Part shown: piece by piece, positions 1 through 12,675 of the stretch | Layout of the letters: every line of letters starts with the position of its first letter | Position numbering within the stretch: position 1 is the stretch's first letter | Origin: Brasenia schreberi | Lineage: Eukaryota; Streptophyta; Magnoliopsida; Nymphaeales; Cabombaceae | DNA: 64,000 nucleotides | Direction of reading: 5' to 3' | Assembly: GCA_036023115.1 (NCBI GenBank) | Contig: JAYKKT010000079.1 | Location: 12,267,501-12,331,500, forward strand | Notes under the pieces: generated by a model | Databases searched by the model: none | What the model was told of the DNA's origin: nothing | What the model saw: the letters and a program-made list of their open reading frames with translations, nothing else | Position numbers and translations under genes: made by a program

Positions 1-120
1 GTTTCTATTTTCATCTTATTTATTATTTAAATGAATGAACTTCTTTTACAAATTCAAACCTTTGAAGATATATTCAGTGTTTTTCTTTTTTCTGGTAAAA
101 TGGGGAGTAAGTCAGTTGCA

Positions 121-188
121 TGCGCTGGGTATCGAACTCATAACCTTCAACTTGGAAGTTGACCGCTAGCCAGCTCAGCTATTTCTCG
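121..188 (-). repeat. Possible tRNA-derived SINE head
   Basis: On the minus strand a pol III A-box-like block (TAGCTGAGCTGG, complement of 170-181) precedes a B-box-like block (GAGTTCGATACCC, complement of 127-139) at tRNA-like spacing. The anticodon-arm region pairs imperfectly and the T-stem does not pair, so this is not a working tRNA. A tRNA-derived SINE running leftward is the best explanation. Its tail and target duplication are not resolved near the window edge. A chance or decayed tRNA-like sequence is the alternative. Confidence 0.45.
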
Positions 189-2580
189 TTTTGGTATCTT
201 GTGTATGTTTTAGTCAAATTTGCTCAATATATACTTGTAAAACTTTGACATATACATGTTTTTTTGGCGCTTGGTGTGCATCACAAAGGCTTATAGCCTA
301 AACATTTTAGATTATTCACCGCACTACTCCATTATTAAGTACTACGGAAAGAAGGGTCACTTTCCAAAGAAAAGCTGAGACTGACTTTAAAATTGGGACT
401 AGAAAAGTACAATGGTAGGTGTGATGAACTTGCCAAGTACAACCAATTAGGCAGAAAATAAAGAGTGGGAACAAAGGGGAACTGCCATGAGGAAGCTTTT
501 TAATTCTTACGCGTATTGCTTAAGGACTAAATTCTTACACGAAAGAACTTGGGCTTTGAGCTCCTGAGTATTCAGACTAACTCTTATCGACGAGTTGCAT
601 GAATCAAATTAGGTTTGAATCAAGCAACCAATTATGCCTCAATTGAGTGAGTAAATTGATGTTTTATCCTCACTGGCTAATTGGGTTGATCAGGTAGCTG
701 TCCTTCCATTCAACATACTCTTCATGGGATTCAAAAGTTACTGTCAGAAGCTTATCTTTTGGTTACTCCTACTTTCTGATATTTCAAAGGGTTCTTTATG
801 GAAGTCACGATCTAAGCATCGAATATCACATCTTACCGAGCTTACAGCAGTATGCCACGCAACTATCAGAAATATTCTCCATTACAAGATCAGAGAAACA
901 CGTGCAGCGCCCATCAATTCTTTTGCACTTTATGTTGTTCCCCCGCTGCTTGGTTTCTACAAGACGAGAGTGGCCCATAGACATTGAAGCATCGGTAAGA
1001 ACGTAATCGAGACACAGACGGGTTGGGCTTCAAGGCATCAGATGACTCGAACCCAGTAAATCCCAGGAGTGTATCTTGTGATTTGAAGAAGGCAACTGCT
1101 TGCAGTCCAGGCACCGGAAGAAAGGGAATTCCTACGGTTCTTTTCATATTTGATCAAGACAAAACAATGGGGATTATTCCTGTCGAGAATGATGAAAAAA
1201 GATTGTAGCACCCACTACCTTGCAGTCCAGGCACCCTTCTTAATTCCCCAGATCGAATATTTTGTATTACTGTATAGTTGATCCTGGCCTAAAACCTAAT
1301 CTGGTATCCATCAAATGACCCAAATAAGATGAATTATTTACATATCAAATTAGTGCGCCACAAGAAATAGCTAACCTGGCTCGGGGGTCGACTCACTTGA
1401 TATTCACGTAAGGAGTGCATCTGGCTCGGATGGCCTCCCCGTTGTACCAGAAAAGAAAAGTACAGCCGGATTACTTATACTATTATCAGATTCTAGTACT
1501 TAAAGTTATCACGTATATGCAGAACCTGTTTGGGCTGAATTCTTCTTTTCTTGGATCCGATCACAACGCAACTCATTGATGTCCTTGCACATCAATGACA
1601 GCGGCTTTGACATAGCAGATGGGTAGGAATCAATCATATCACTATTGACTTCATAACTATTAAGTCAAAGTAGTCCTGTCTGCCTTCTCAGCCATAATGA
1701 CTAGTGGGGTACAGTTATGAACTCACTTGATCTGAAATCCAGGTCAATTTTAGAAGGGTTTCATTCTACAGTACAGGGAACAAGCTAGTCATTATATGAG
1801 TAATTAAGCCCACAACCAATTGAACAATGTACTGTGTGAGGACTTGAAACAGGTTAGATCCAGGTTGTTTTGCACCATGCAGTAAGCCTTTGTAGTTGGA
1901 CTGGACACCTAGTGGGTCCCGTTAGGTACATCCGGTCTGATCTTGTAGTACTAGACCGCCATTTCCTATAGTACAAGATGGAGAAAATCTGGCCCTCCTT
2001 GTTGGTTGTGGACCCATTTTCGGGTGTAGCAGTGCGCTGCTCAAGCCTACCCAAGCTCTGCATCCAGGCAAACTTGAATAAGTGATGCTGGAAGGGATCC
2101 GAAAACCCCGACAGCGAAACATGAGCCCTTTAAAATAAATCCAGTATAGTCCCACTTCTATAAATCTTTGACCTCATGAACACCATTTTTCACTACTAAA
2201 TTCAAGAAATATCAACATGGATGTGGATCATGAAAAGAGGCTAACTTTCTTCGATTTTCATTGAAGTTAACCAAGCGGTTCATTAAGGTCCTCTCTCATT
2301 AATATGACACTAAATCTACTTTATGATGATATTTCCTCAAAATCAGCTAAATAACAATAAATGATTTAGTAAGAATTCGTTAATTCATGTTTATCAAAGT
2401 GCAAGTAGGAGAACAAGTATACCCGTGCTCACAGGCTACGGTTAATTTATAGACCGATTATGTTCTATTGTACCTTATGGTTCGGAGAAAAACACTCTTA
2501 TTCAAGTATTTCTGTTTCAAACAAAATCGCAAGCGGCATGGTGTAACTTCAAGGTTATGGGTTTTTTTCCAAGAGGTCAA
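189..2580. other. Non-coding stretch, nothing recognised
   Basis: Only short open frames without recognisable motifs occur on either strand. A phrase CTTGCAGTCCAGGCACC appears twice, near 1097 and 1219. I see no gene, RNA or transposon that I can support. Confidence 0.4.
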
Positions 2581-3035
2581 GAGCTTGATCACCGAGGAGG
2601 CAAGAAGGTGTGTATTTTATCTGATAGGAGCTTGCCTAAAGCTAGCTCAAAAGAATGAAATTATGAATGGCTAAGAATTACCAAAACCAAGCATTATCCC
2701 ACACTAAGTGGGTCGGCTTAGTTTCCATTATGCGCTATCTTGAGTGATATTAGCATTTATCTTTTCAAACAAGCAAATCGTGCTTTATTATTTCCTTTCT
2801 CGCACTAAAGGCATTGCCTCATTTAAGTTTTCTTAATAAATACAGATTAACTACATAAAATTAAAGAAAAAGGTTTAGTTCTATACTTTTGTTGACAGGA
2901 GCTTGATCACTGAGGAAGCACTAACTTCCATTTTATCTGTTAGGAGATTGCCCAACACCAGCCAAGGAAAAGAAAACTTGAACGGCTAAGAATTACTAAA
3001 ACCAAGACCAATCCTTCCCACACTAATTGTAGGCA
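2581..3035. repeat. Diverged direct repeat, offset 318 bp
   Basis: Two diverged copies of about 130 bp, both beginning GAGCTTGATCAC, start at 2581 and 2899. Both include a GGCTAAGAATTAC block and a TCCCACACTAA block in the same order. It looks like an old segmental duplication or remains of a dispersed repeat; no coding content is evident. Confidence 0.55.
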
Positions 3036-3122
3036 GCTCCATGAGTCGTAGTCACCATTGTGGTCTATCATGTGTCATGTCATGTTTAACATCTTCACTG
3101 CACAGACGCCCCACTTTACTAT

Positions 3123-3360
3123 ATGCAAACCCCTTTCTTAAACTACCCTTCTCAATCTCACGCCCCTTTTTTCTTCCTTTCTAATGTCTCTCCCTCTCTC
3201 ATATCGTCCCTTTTTCCTTTTCCCCTTATTCTCCCATCAAAACCTTCCCTACCATCACCATCACTGCAACTGTCACACCATTGCCACCTACAATATGCTC
3301 CAAGTAATCTCTCTTCTTCTCTCTCCTTCTCTCCCCCTCTCTCTCACTCAGCTAGGTTCA
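3123..3360. repeat. CT-rich low-complexity tract
   Basis: Pyrimidine-rich sequence with repeated CTCTC and CCTTTTC runs. The open frames across it are compositional (Ser/Pro/Leu-rich) and show no domain. Confidence 0.5.
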
Positions 3361-3658
3361 CGAAGGGAGACTAGCTATCCTCCCGTGGAAGGGAGACATA
3401 GCTTAGATGTATCTTCTGTGAAGGATAGACGTCATGAGAAGTTTCTCCCTTGTGGTGCCTCCTCCTTCACTCCCATATGTCCCTTATAAAGGGAGGACAT
3501 GCTCGAGGCACATCTCCTTGTGTGTGTATTACGAGGAGAGATACCTGAAGGGAGAGACTCAGAGATGCACTTGGGTGTATCTTCTTGTGAAAAAGAACAA
3601 GGTGCATGCATTTCTCTTCATGTACATGCATAGATAGGTTGCATCTCCTAGAAACTCA

Positions 3659-3774
3659 TGACTTTTTTTACTTTCTTCGTATATCTTCATTACTATAACT
3701 AGACTCACCACTAAATGACTTTTTTTACTTTCTTCGTATATCTTCATTACTATAACTAGAATCACCACTAAATG
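3659..3774. repeat. 57-bp tandem duplication, two copies
   Basis: The unit beginning TGACTTTTTTTACTTTC at 3659 is repeated at 3716, with a single C/A difference visible (GACTCACC against GAATCACC). The near identity means a recent local duplication. Confidence 0.85.
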
Positions 3775-4326
3775 GGAACCAGTTGCAGGTTGGAGCGTTT
3801 TTGCAATGCTAACATGATGTCTTATAGGAGACATGCTTTTTCAAACAATAAAGGGAACTTGACCAAGCAATAACCTTAGAGGAGGAACATCTAATCTCCA
3901 CTACTTGTGCGAGAGTATGATGACATGAGTACTTTCCATCAGCATGATGATACCGAACCTTTATATCATTGCAGTATTGATATTTCTTTTGTCAATACCG
4001 ATCTTTTAGATGATGATGACACCAACCCTATGAACCCTATCCTACAAGAATTTGTTGTCATACTTTGCAAGACACATTGCTTGCAAGGTATAATGTAATA
4101 GCTAATTCCAAACCTATTTTGTTTGGTGATTAAAAGATTCTTTCTTAAATACGATTGTGACATAAACCTATTGTGTCGAAATACTTGGGAAATGGTAAAA
4201 GTATTGGCAGCTCGCATGTGGTACGAAGTTATGAGGGACTAAATGAGAGTATTGTTAAGTTGGGTTATTTGCAAGATATTATGCATCAGCATGGGTTATC
4301 CATGCAGGGAGAGTTGGTGTTTCAAC

Positions 4327-4440
4327 CATTATTATCTGTATCACATCGTGGGCCACCACGATACGATACACCCAAGAGTATCGCAATTCAGAAGTTATCG
4401 CTTCGTATCATGCAATACGGGCCGTATCGCACGACACAGA
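4327..4440. repeat. hAT left TIR and subterminal CGATAC/GTATC repeats
   Basis: The degenerate TIR is followed by repeated CGATAC, GTATCG and CGTATC motifs in both orientations. Subterminal motif clusters are known to bind transposase in hAT elements such as Ac; that role here is inferred. Confidence 0.65.
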
Positions 4441-4447
4441 GCCTAGA

Positions 4448-4464
4448 GACCCTTATAAAGGGTC
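4448..4464 (+). promoter_or_regulatory. Palindromic TATA region of the hAT element
   Basis: GACCCTT-ATA-AAGGGTC is a perfect 7-bp inverted repeat containing TATAAA (4454-4459). It lies about 350 bp before the transposase start, so it is a plausible core promoter. The palindrome could be coincidental. Confidence 0.35.
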
Positions 4465-4812
4465 CGAGGCCGAACGGAAACCCTCATTTTTGCAGGTTTC
4501 CTTGGTTTGTTTATAACTCCCCAAGCTTTCCTAGCATGGTTCTTCCCTTCCTTGGAGTTCAAGGCTCTAAAAACATGTTCTACAGTATTCGTGTAAGCCT
4601 CCTAACTCAAATTTTAGTATATTTTTAGTATTTTTCTTCATTTTTTACTTTGTATTTATTGTACCAAAATATGAAGTTATTAAGTGTGTAGATATGATTT
4701 TTATTGCATTCATGAAGTGAGAGACACTCTATTTGAGTGTTATTTGAAGATTGGAGATTTACGAAGTGCTTTAATTTTCAAGTTTGTTATTGAATTAAAG
4801 TGCTCAACTGAG

Positions 4813-7287
4813 ATGGCAGGAAGGGGTGTTAGAGACTCCCATTCTCGGTCTCATGATCCGGCATGACAATGGGGTACACCAGTTGAGGGTTTTAGATTGA
4901 AGATAAGATGTTTATTTTGTTAGAGGGTGGGTAGTGGTGGAATTTCATGATTGAAACACCACCTAGCATATACTAGAAAAGAAGTTGTTCCTTGCATAGG
5001 TAGAGTTAGAAGTTTGTCAAAAGGCATTAAATGGCAATGTCTTCAGATGATTGAGAGTATACAAGATAGGAGACAACAAAAGGATGATTTGGAGATGTTT
5101 CAGGAAGATGATGATGTTATTGGATTCACTGATAGTTTGCCTTCAGATGCCAGAACAGAGATTGATAATAGTAGTTCACGATCACCTAGCAAGAAAAAGA
5201 GGGTTGCTGAAGACTTTGAAAGTGGTACAAGAGGAAGTTCAAGAAGGAGTAGAAGAAGAACTTCTAGCATACATTCATTTTTTCCTCCTACCACTACACC
5301 TGATGCTCAACTTGAAATTCGTGCTACTATGGCTTGAGAACAACTGCAAGATCAGGCAGACCTTGTAGTTAAGATATGGTTTTATGATGCATGCATTTCA
5401 TTTAATGCAACAAATAGTTTTTATTTTCAAGCAATGGTAGATGCAATTGCTAACATTGGTCCAATATACAAGATGTCCTCCTATTAGAAGTTGAGAGAAA
5501 AAATATTAGATAAGGTCGTCATTGAAGTATAAGAATATTGTTCGACTTTAAGAGAGTCATGGAAGGAGAAAGGATGCATTATCATGGTAGATGGATGGAT
5601 AGATAGGTGAGGAAGGACCTTGCTAAACTTTCTTATCTACTGTCCTAAATGACTTATATTTTTGAGATCTCTAGACATGTCAGAGGAGAGGCATATTGTA
5701 GAGGTCGTACGACAAGAATTTGATAAGGTGATATGCGAGGTTGGGCTAGAGAATATAGTCCAATTGATTACAGATAATGCAGCTAACTACAAAGCAACTG
5801 GGAAGGAGTTAGCTGATACTTATAGGACTTTCTATTGGATACCATGCGCAACCCATTGTTTAGATCTCATCCTTGAGGATATTGGTGAGATAGATGAGAT
5901 AAAGGCAGCAATTGAGTGTTGCCAAGATATCACCAAATTCATTTACAACCATGCATTTATTTTGTGTATGATGAGGAGATATACAGAAGGTGCAAAGCTT
6001 CTTCGAATAGTTGCAACTCGGTTTGTAACAAACTTCTTATCTATACAGAGTATTGCGAGACAAAAGCAAGTATTGAAGAGAATGTTCTCCTTAGATGAGT
6101 GACAACAATTTATAGAGTTGCTTCGGAATAGAAGAAACAAAAAATTGAATGAGATTTCTGAGATAATCTTCAAGAGTGCATTTTAGAATGCATGTGTTAG
6201 ACTGTTGAGGATTACATGTCCATTAGTGAAGGTTTTGAGATTGGCTGATAGCGAGGAGAAACCATCTATGGGCTACCTTTATGAAGCCATAGATAGGGCA
6301 AAAGAAGCAATTAGAAATAATTTTAATACTAAAAAGAGAGATTATGTGCCCGTATGGAAAATTATTGATAATAGATGTTATAAACAATTACATCAGTCTA
6401 TTTATGCAGCAACATATTATCTAAACACATTATTCAAGTACTCAGCAAGCTTCAAAAGATACGGTGAGGCTAATCGATGCATCATTGATTGTATAGACAA
6501 ATTAGTCCCTAATGAAAGTACAACAGATGCTATACATCGAGAGATGGAGATATATGATAATGCTCTTCACTTGATGGGTTTGCTTGTATCAATTCACAAT
6601 CGCACTACTATGCGTCCAAGTAAATTGTTTATCTTCGTATTTAAGTTTCTTAAATCAATACATCTTATATTATTGTGGATTATATCTCTAATGTTTGTCT
6701 TTTTCTATAAATGTTTGGTGGAATAGGTTTGGAAGTGATTGCCCAAACCTTAGGGATTTTGCAGTCAAAGTTTTGAGTTAAACCTTTAGTGTAACTGGTT
6801 GTGAAAGGAATTGGAGTGTCTTTGAACACTTCCATACAAAAAAGTGTAACAGGTTGGAACATAAGCGACTGAATGATTTAGTTTTTATTCATTGTAGCAT
6901 GCGGCTTTGCGAAAAGTAATATTGTATTAGTTAATACTTAAATGTTCAATTCAATAAATTGTTTGACTTCAATTGTTATTACTAATTACTTATTTTTCTT
7001 TCTTGTAGGTAATTAAAAAAAGTAAATAGACAAGAAAGCCAATTTGATCCAATAAGTTTGGATAATTTTGATATATTAGAAGAATGGATTATATAGAAGA
7101 TAGTGAAGAAAATGCCCTCCTAACAAAAGAAGACATTGCATGGATTAATTTGGAAGGAGCGCAACAACAGTATCAAGGAGATGAAGAATTTGATTTTTAA
7201 GCAGAAGGTGCTGCTGATGAGGAGGAGGATCTTCAGCAAGGAGAAGATGAAGATTATTTAATTGATGATCCTCATTACAATTTGTAA
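4813..7287 (+). pseudogene. hAT transposase pseudogene (BED finger, DUF659, hAT dimerisation)
   Basis: Start chosen at the ATG reading MAGRGVRDSHSRSHDPA, the usual N-terminus before a BED zinc finger. The finger follows: CLFC near 4910, then the HHLA...C block at 4954-5000. One frame runs from 4813 to about 6620 without a frameshift. It is broken only by roughly ten in-frame stops, several explicable as CGA to TGA or TGG to TGA changes. The DUF659-like catalytic core shows MVDGW (near 5590) and ITDNAANYKATGKEL (near 5770). The dimerisation domain with GCERNWSVFEH lies near 6800, in another frame, so an intron or deletion separates it. A last acidic exon appears to begin after TTCTTGTAG at 7007 and stops at 7285-7287. 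It encoded a cut-and-paste transposase and is now inactive. Confidence 0.85.
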
Positions 7288-7500
7288 AATATAAATGTAT
7301 TTCATTTTTTGCTTCAAAATATATAAATTTAGATACGATTGTTCAATGTTGAATGCTCAATCTATACTGAACTTTGGATTATATGAATTCAAAGCAATTA
7401 CGAGATTTTTCCTAATTTTTCTAGATTTTTTTTGGGGGGGATTTTTACTAATTTTTCCTGATTTTTTAAATATTTTTTTGATTTTTTAATATTAAAATAT

Positions 7501-7589
7501 GATACGCTACGCTACGATACGCTACGATATAATACGCCCATATCATGGAGCCCAGCTATACGCGATACGATATGCGTCAGACAACACTG
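7501..7589. repeat. hAT right TIR and subterminal TACG repeats
   Basis: GATACGCTACG-type motifs recur at least five times, followed by TATACGCGATACGATATGCG and the terminal GACAACACTG. The arrangement mirrors the left end. Confidence 0.75.
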
Positions 7590-7597
7590 GTTTCAAA

Positions 7598-8400
7598 TGC
7601 TACACCAACCATTAGTTAGTATCTTTATTGAACGGTAGCAATTGGGGACCAACACTTTTCACATATTGTTACTTTAAGGTGTGATATGAAGGTGCCAAGG
7701 AAGGAAGTTATTTTAATGGATGTCATGGGCATGGACACCTAGAATGTGGAGGCTCAAATAATGTTTAGACTTGTGAAGTTTAAGTTGCTTCAAGAAGAAG
7801 CTAGAAGGAGATTATGCCACAAAGGAGGGACTTGATGTTCTTATTGTACTATTCATGTGTACTATGTATCAAAATAAGTTGAAAGATATGGTACTAGCTT
7901 TAATTGTATAACTTTTGGTATGATCTTGGGAGCATTGACAAGTACATCTAGGGTGATCATATTACATTGGCTTATCTGCACAAACAATTGAGGAAACATT
8001 TCACATTATAGCACAAGTTGGTAATCATAGTACTCGAATTCATGAAATAGTAACCCACTATGTTTAAATTAATCTAGTTAGGTTTTCTTTTATAATATGT
8101 TACAAAAGGGTGATGTATGTGCAAGTATGAATTTATAAGTGAGTGAGCCAACATTAGGATGGTTGATAGCTAATTTCGAGCAAGAAAGTGTATTACCAAT
8201 ATCATTTATTAGCATCCTCCTACTAATTGTTTTGTTTTGTATCATGAGTAGTTGGACTTAATGATGACAAATTAAGTATGTGGATATAGATGTCGGACAA
8301 TTAATTGGTACTTAATCTAAAGAGTAAAGTTTTATATTTGAACAAGGAAAGTTATATATCTAACCAAACTATCAGTATCAGTTCTCCATTTTTTATATAA
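7598..8400. other. Non-coding, nothing recognised
   Basis: AT-rich sequence flanking the hAT insertion. Open frames are short and lack motifs. Confidence 0.35.
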
Positions 8401-8582
8401 ATTGATTGTCATCATTACTTTTTGACGAACTATGTCCACAAATTATATGACCTATCACAATATTATAGAAGCATCCATTGTTTGGATATAGATTGATTGC
8501 CAACCTTATTTTTGGAGGAACTATGTCTACAAAATATACAAGTTATCACAATCCTATAGAAGCATTCATTGTTTGGATGTCG
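8401..8582. repeat. 91-bp diverged tandem duplication
   Basis: The segment beginning ATTGATTGTC at 8401 recurs from 8492 as ATTGATTGCC. Both copies contain AACTATGTC(C/T)ACAAA and end CATTGTTTGGAT. Divergence suggests an older event than the one at 3659. Confidence 0.7.
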
Positions 8583-9779
8583 CATACTCATACTTCCCTA
8601 ATTGAGTCATTTATAAGTTTCATTATGTCACTACAATCCAATTATTTTATTAATGTGAACCACTGCACACATACCTAAGAAGTTACATAAATAAATAAAT
8701 ACATATATGCGCGCGCACACACAAAGTGGAGTACTTGCAAGAGGATAGTTTTTGATGAGCATAGAGTTGACATTTCTTACTATCACAATACTTCAGCATA
8801 TGAGCCTCATATTCATATGAGTGCTACAAATTATATATAGGTTATTATATAGTACACACTCATAAATATTTGTTGAGAGAGTGGGACTTAGGACCTATAA
8901 TGTAAAGTTTAGTGCAACTCACACCATCATTGCCATGTGTCTTTATTATCATTGACCTCATCTTATCAGTGTACCTAGTGAGTGTGTCATATGCTAAATT
9001 CAAACCACTATATATATAAGAAATCAATAAGTCATTATGACAAGCAAATGACAACTTTTGGTAATTAAAACAAATTACAAGTAAATTAACAAATGACAAC
9101 AATATATAAACTAACTAAACATCATAAACATTATCATCATCCAATCCTCTCAATTGTTAATATTGAACAATACCTACGCAAAATGACAACTTCCAATTAA
9201 GAGTGCTTTCGCATTGATACTTCTCGCAAATTAGAAAGATGGGTGGCATTGGAGATCTATTAATAATATACAACTAATAGAAAAATCAGCATACATTATG
9301 CGCAAGTATATGCAAGAAAATAGCAAATGTCAATTGTAGATGGATACTAATCAACAAGATGAAGAATGTTCTTATTGCTAAAGAATATTGCCTTAAACCA
9401 TGATTGCATATGTTCAGACCTTTTATATAGGTGGTTGAAGGCCACCTATTGTTAGTGGCAGAAACATAATCGACCAACCTTGAAAAATTGCTTCAAGAAA
9501 ATGTTTCATCGAGTAGTAATGGTCTACTTTGTGTTGAGCATCGACATCCAAAATTTGAGTCTATATGAGCCATCCACACAACTATGCAATACAATGAAAA
9601 AGTATATGAATACGATCTTCTCTTTGAAGAAGAGAGTACATTTTTCAATGTCGTCACTATTTCGAAAACATTCCATATGGATTTAGTCCACTATGTCTCT
9701 CTAATTCCCATATGCTTCTGATTACCCTCTACCAAGAATTATCATCTCCTAAATATTTACCTATTTAGCAATGTATAAT
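8583..9779. other. AT-rich, mostly non-coding; possible MULE 3' remainder
   Basis: Short minus-strand frames continue from the transposase pseudogene to the right but are broken every few dozen codons. A GCGCGCACACACA microsatellite lies near 8709. I cannot assign a domain. Confidence 0.3.
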
Positions 9780-11321
9780 ATTATGATATGACTTTTCAAA
9801 GTCTAGTGCTCTGGATGACTTTACACATATGGTGGCAACCTAACAAAAAGGGCAAAAACTACTTGACAAAGAAGATGCACTATATCCTAGAGGCACCGTT
9901 TGTCCTTGGTGACAACTACAACTATGTTAATGGTAACACAACTAGTAACCAATGTAGGCTTACCTTGAGAAACATTTCACGCGGCATGCTCTCATAAAGA
10001 TAATTCCCTCGTAGATTTCTTAGATGGTTGACCTTTAGGATAACAAAGAGGTATCTCATTGAATTTATATGACTCAAATGGTCTTATAACAACTAAATAC
10101 TGCCTCTTTTGATCTTGAACAAGATGGTTTATTGATCGATAGAAAATTTCATCCAACCCAAACAACTATTTCAATTTTACCTCTATATCAAGCATTATTA
10201 AGAATGAATCAACTAATTGTGTATGTTGAAGCTATCTTTTTTTGTGTGGACCCAACTACTATTCTTTAACATATAAAAATCCGATAAGATTTTTTTTTGA
10301 GTTGGCCTCCATGATAAACAATTGCATGGCATACATCCTCTCATTTATTCACCCAAACAATTTTATTCAAACTTATGGCTAATTCCATCTTTCTCTTACT
10401 CAAATGAAAAATCCTTTAAAACTTCATAATATGACATCTGCATAAAAAATGTGTCAGCTCATAGAAAACAAGCTCCATTTCATTCATCAATGCCAACTCA
10501 AGGTCTTACATATTAGTTCAAATAGTTTGGGGTAAATAACTTCCTTACACTCCAAACATAATTATCCTCTTTCTCATAACTCATGAAAGTGACCACAAAA
10601 AGGTTCTTATTACTTGATGTGAAGCCCAAATATAATGTCGTTTATACAATCTATCTCTTAATTCCTTTGATACCATACTCCATTTGATGTAGTGATTGTA
10701 CGAGAACAATTCACCCACTGATTTCTTCTCTTTGAACATTCATCCTCATATTGTAAATGTGTTTTATGATAACGTTTAACTTATCATATTGCTTCAATTG
10801 TGACAAGATATACTGGTGCTTGTACTAACCTTTTGTCACCTCTTTTATCAATTGGAACCTAGTATCAGTCACCCTACCTATATATGCTTGTCCCTTAAAA
10901 GTACAATCTTAAGGGATTATTATGCATCTCATTAACCAAAACCAACCTTCATGAACTATCAGCTTCACCCTTCCTCTAAGTAAAAACATTTACTTTTGTA
11001 TCCGTCAAACACCTATGCATGTTTGTACATGCCTTGTTTCATGATTGTATGTGTTTCTTTTTCACATTTAAGCCATATCTTACATCTTACATCCTTTTGT
11101 TTTGTATGAAGTATTATGGTAATATTATTCTTTCTCATATCTCCTATATATTGAATACGCTAATCTCAATTGTCAAACACTTTGGTTGTCTCAAATATAG
11201 GTGAATAATCAACTATATCACCTTTGTGGTCAATAAATACATCACTGGCTTCACCGTATTCATCATTCCTCGAATATCCATCATGAGGAACACCTTCATT
11301 CGAGGTTCGGTTTTTTGACAT
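9780..11321 (-). pseudogene. Decayed MULE/FAR1-like transposase
   Basis: Read on the minus strand from the ATG at 11319-11321 (MSKNRTSNEG), the order fits plant FAR1-like/Mutator-type transposases. An acidic N-terminus comes first. A HNNP motif (near 10915) follows, matching the conserved HNHP of the FAR1-like DNA-binding region. A TDTRFQLIKE stretch and an ILSQLKQYD...IYNMRMNVQ block (near 10750-10850) come next. The MULE core shows GFTSSNKN...YEKEDNYVWS (near 10550-10620) and LELALMNEMELVF...THFLCRCHIMK (near 10425-10515). These match conserved positions where the family has TDRELALMN and CRWHI. Many stops and frameshifts make it inactive. The 3' limit is approximate. A TIR pair was not found, so it may be a fragment or a decayed domesticated FRS-type gene. 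Confidence 0.65.
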
Positions 11322-12617
11322 TCTACAAAAAAATATTAATAAAGACGAATATATAATGATGAGACAATATATGTATAATGTGTGCATATATATGAGACGG
11401 AACACGTACAGGTTGCTTCCTTCTAACTGCATCTCTCATACAGGAAACCAAGAGGCTGGAGAGAGAAAAAGTAGAAAGGTCGTTTGTAGGTACTAGGTGG
11501 AAGGGGTGTGTGGATAATGAAAAGGGTCTACTCATAGTAATTACCCTTCATCTAATTCTTTCTTTCTAATACTTTTGAGACATTATTATAGTTCATTTAA
11601 CTGTTCAAAGTAACTAGGAGTCAAAATGAAATTTCTTTTTTAAGAGTGATTCTACAATCCCCTTTTTTGAGAACTAATTTATTGATCAGAGCATTGCACA
11701 AAAACACTTTACCGAGTTAACTGCAAGCATCAGAACAAAATGGGTCCACAACGCTCGTCCCGATTAGGCCTAAGCTAACTTTAGATTGTCTATCTATGCC
11801 TAGAGCAAACCTTATCAGATCTGGACCCATTTGATGACACATCTGGACCCCCAGCCCGCCCCACCCCACCAGGACAGGAATTTGGTCCTTAGGACTCCTA
11901 AATTTGTGATTGTGAAAAGAAATCAACAGCGAAGTAGAGCTGGAAATGGATCAGATCCAGGTAGCCTTGGTTATATATCTGAGAATGACATAAAGTAACA
12001 GGATCCAACATCGCTTCTTTTGACGACGACAACCCGGGACCATAGTGCACGGGTTCTATCTTAAGTTATGCGCGCAGTTACATATGATAGCTAGTTTAGG
12101 CAGACCCCCATTTCAGCACACCCTCCTACTTCTTACATCTTTATGCTGACCAAAATCGAAACCAAGCCTTTTGTGACACTAGGAGGAGTCGGTGACATCC
12201 TTTCGTATATATTCCATTTTCATTTACTTTGAGCCCCGCCAACATTTAAAGAACAAACAATATATTTAATGGTTTAAATGCAGAAATTTCTAATCTTCTT
12301 TGGCTGTTTTAGTATGCATCCTCTAAATCTTTAACATCTTTATATAAGAGAGCTCTATGTTGCTAGGATTCCAAATAATTCAATCATATTATTCACACAA
12401 ACCTTCATCCTTTTGTAGTTCCGCCGTATAAATTGTCTTGCACATATCGATGGTTGACCGTGGATCTATCTAGTATGGTTACTTTTTCAAAAAATCAATC
12501 ATCTACTCAATATGCAAACCATTGACCATCATTGTTTGATTTAATACTGCTTTAGAAAACGGTAACGCTCTTCTTAAGAACCTACTATATTTAATCTAAC
12601 TCACACACAAGATAAAT

Positions 12618-12675
12618 GCATATATACGTATATATATGGGTATTTATGTATATATGCGTGTCTGTGTGTGTGTGA
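12618..12675. repeat. Compound TA/TG microsatellite
   Basis: Alternating purine-pyrimidine sequence runs through GCATATATACGTATATATATGG into TGTGTGTGTGTG. Confidence 0.7.

Larger units (their letters stand above)
4327..7589 (+). mobile_element. Complete but degenerate hAT transposon
   Basis: The right end, read on the complement, is CAGTGTTGTCTG, a typical plant hAT terminus. The left end at 4327 reads CATTATTATCTG and matches it at about 17 of the first 23 positions. An 8-bp target duplication brackets the element: GTTTCAAC (4319-4326) and GTTTCAAA (7590-7597), 7 of 8 identical. The 3263-bp body holds a BED-finger/DUF659/hAT-dimerisation transposase pseudogene. Both ends carry clustered ATACG/CGTAT motifs, probably transposase-binding subterminal repeats. 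Termini, TSD and coding content agree, so the boundaries are well supported. Confidence 0.85.

Noticed and set aside
724..1208. Possible exon of a host gene
   Set aside because: Overlapping short frames on both strands without recognisable domain, start context or splice pattern.
3123..3489. Ser/Leu/Pro-rich open frames
   Set aside because: They arise from the CT-rich tract and show no motif or splice context.
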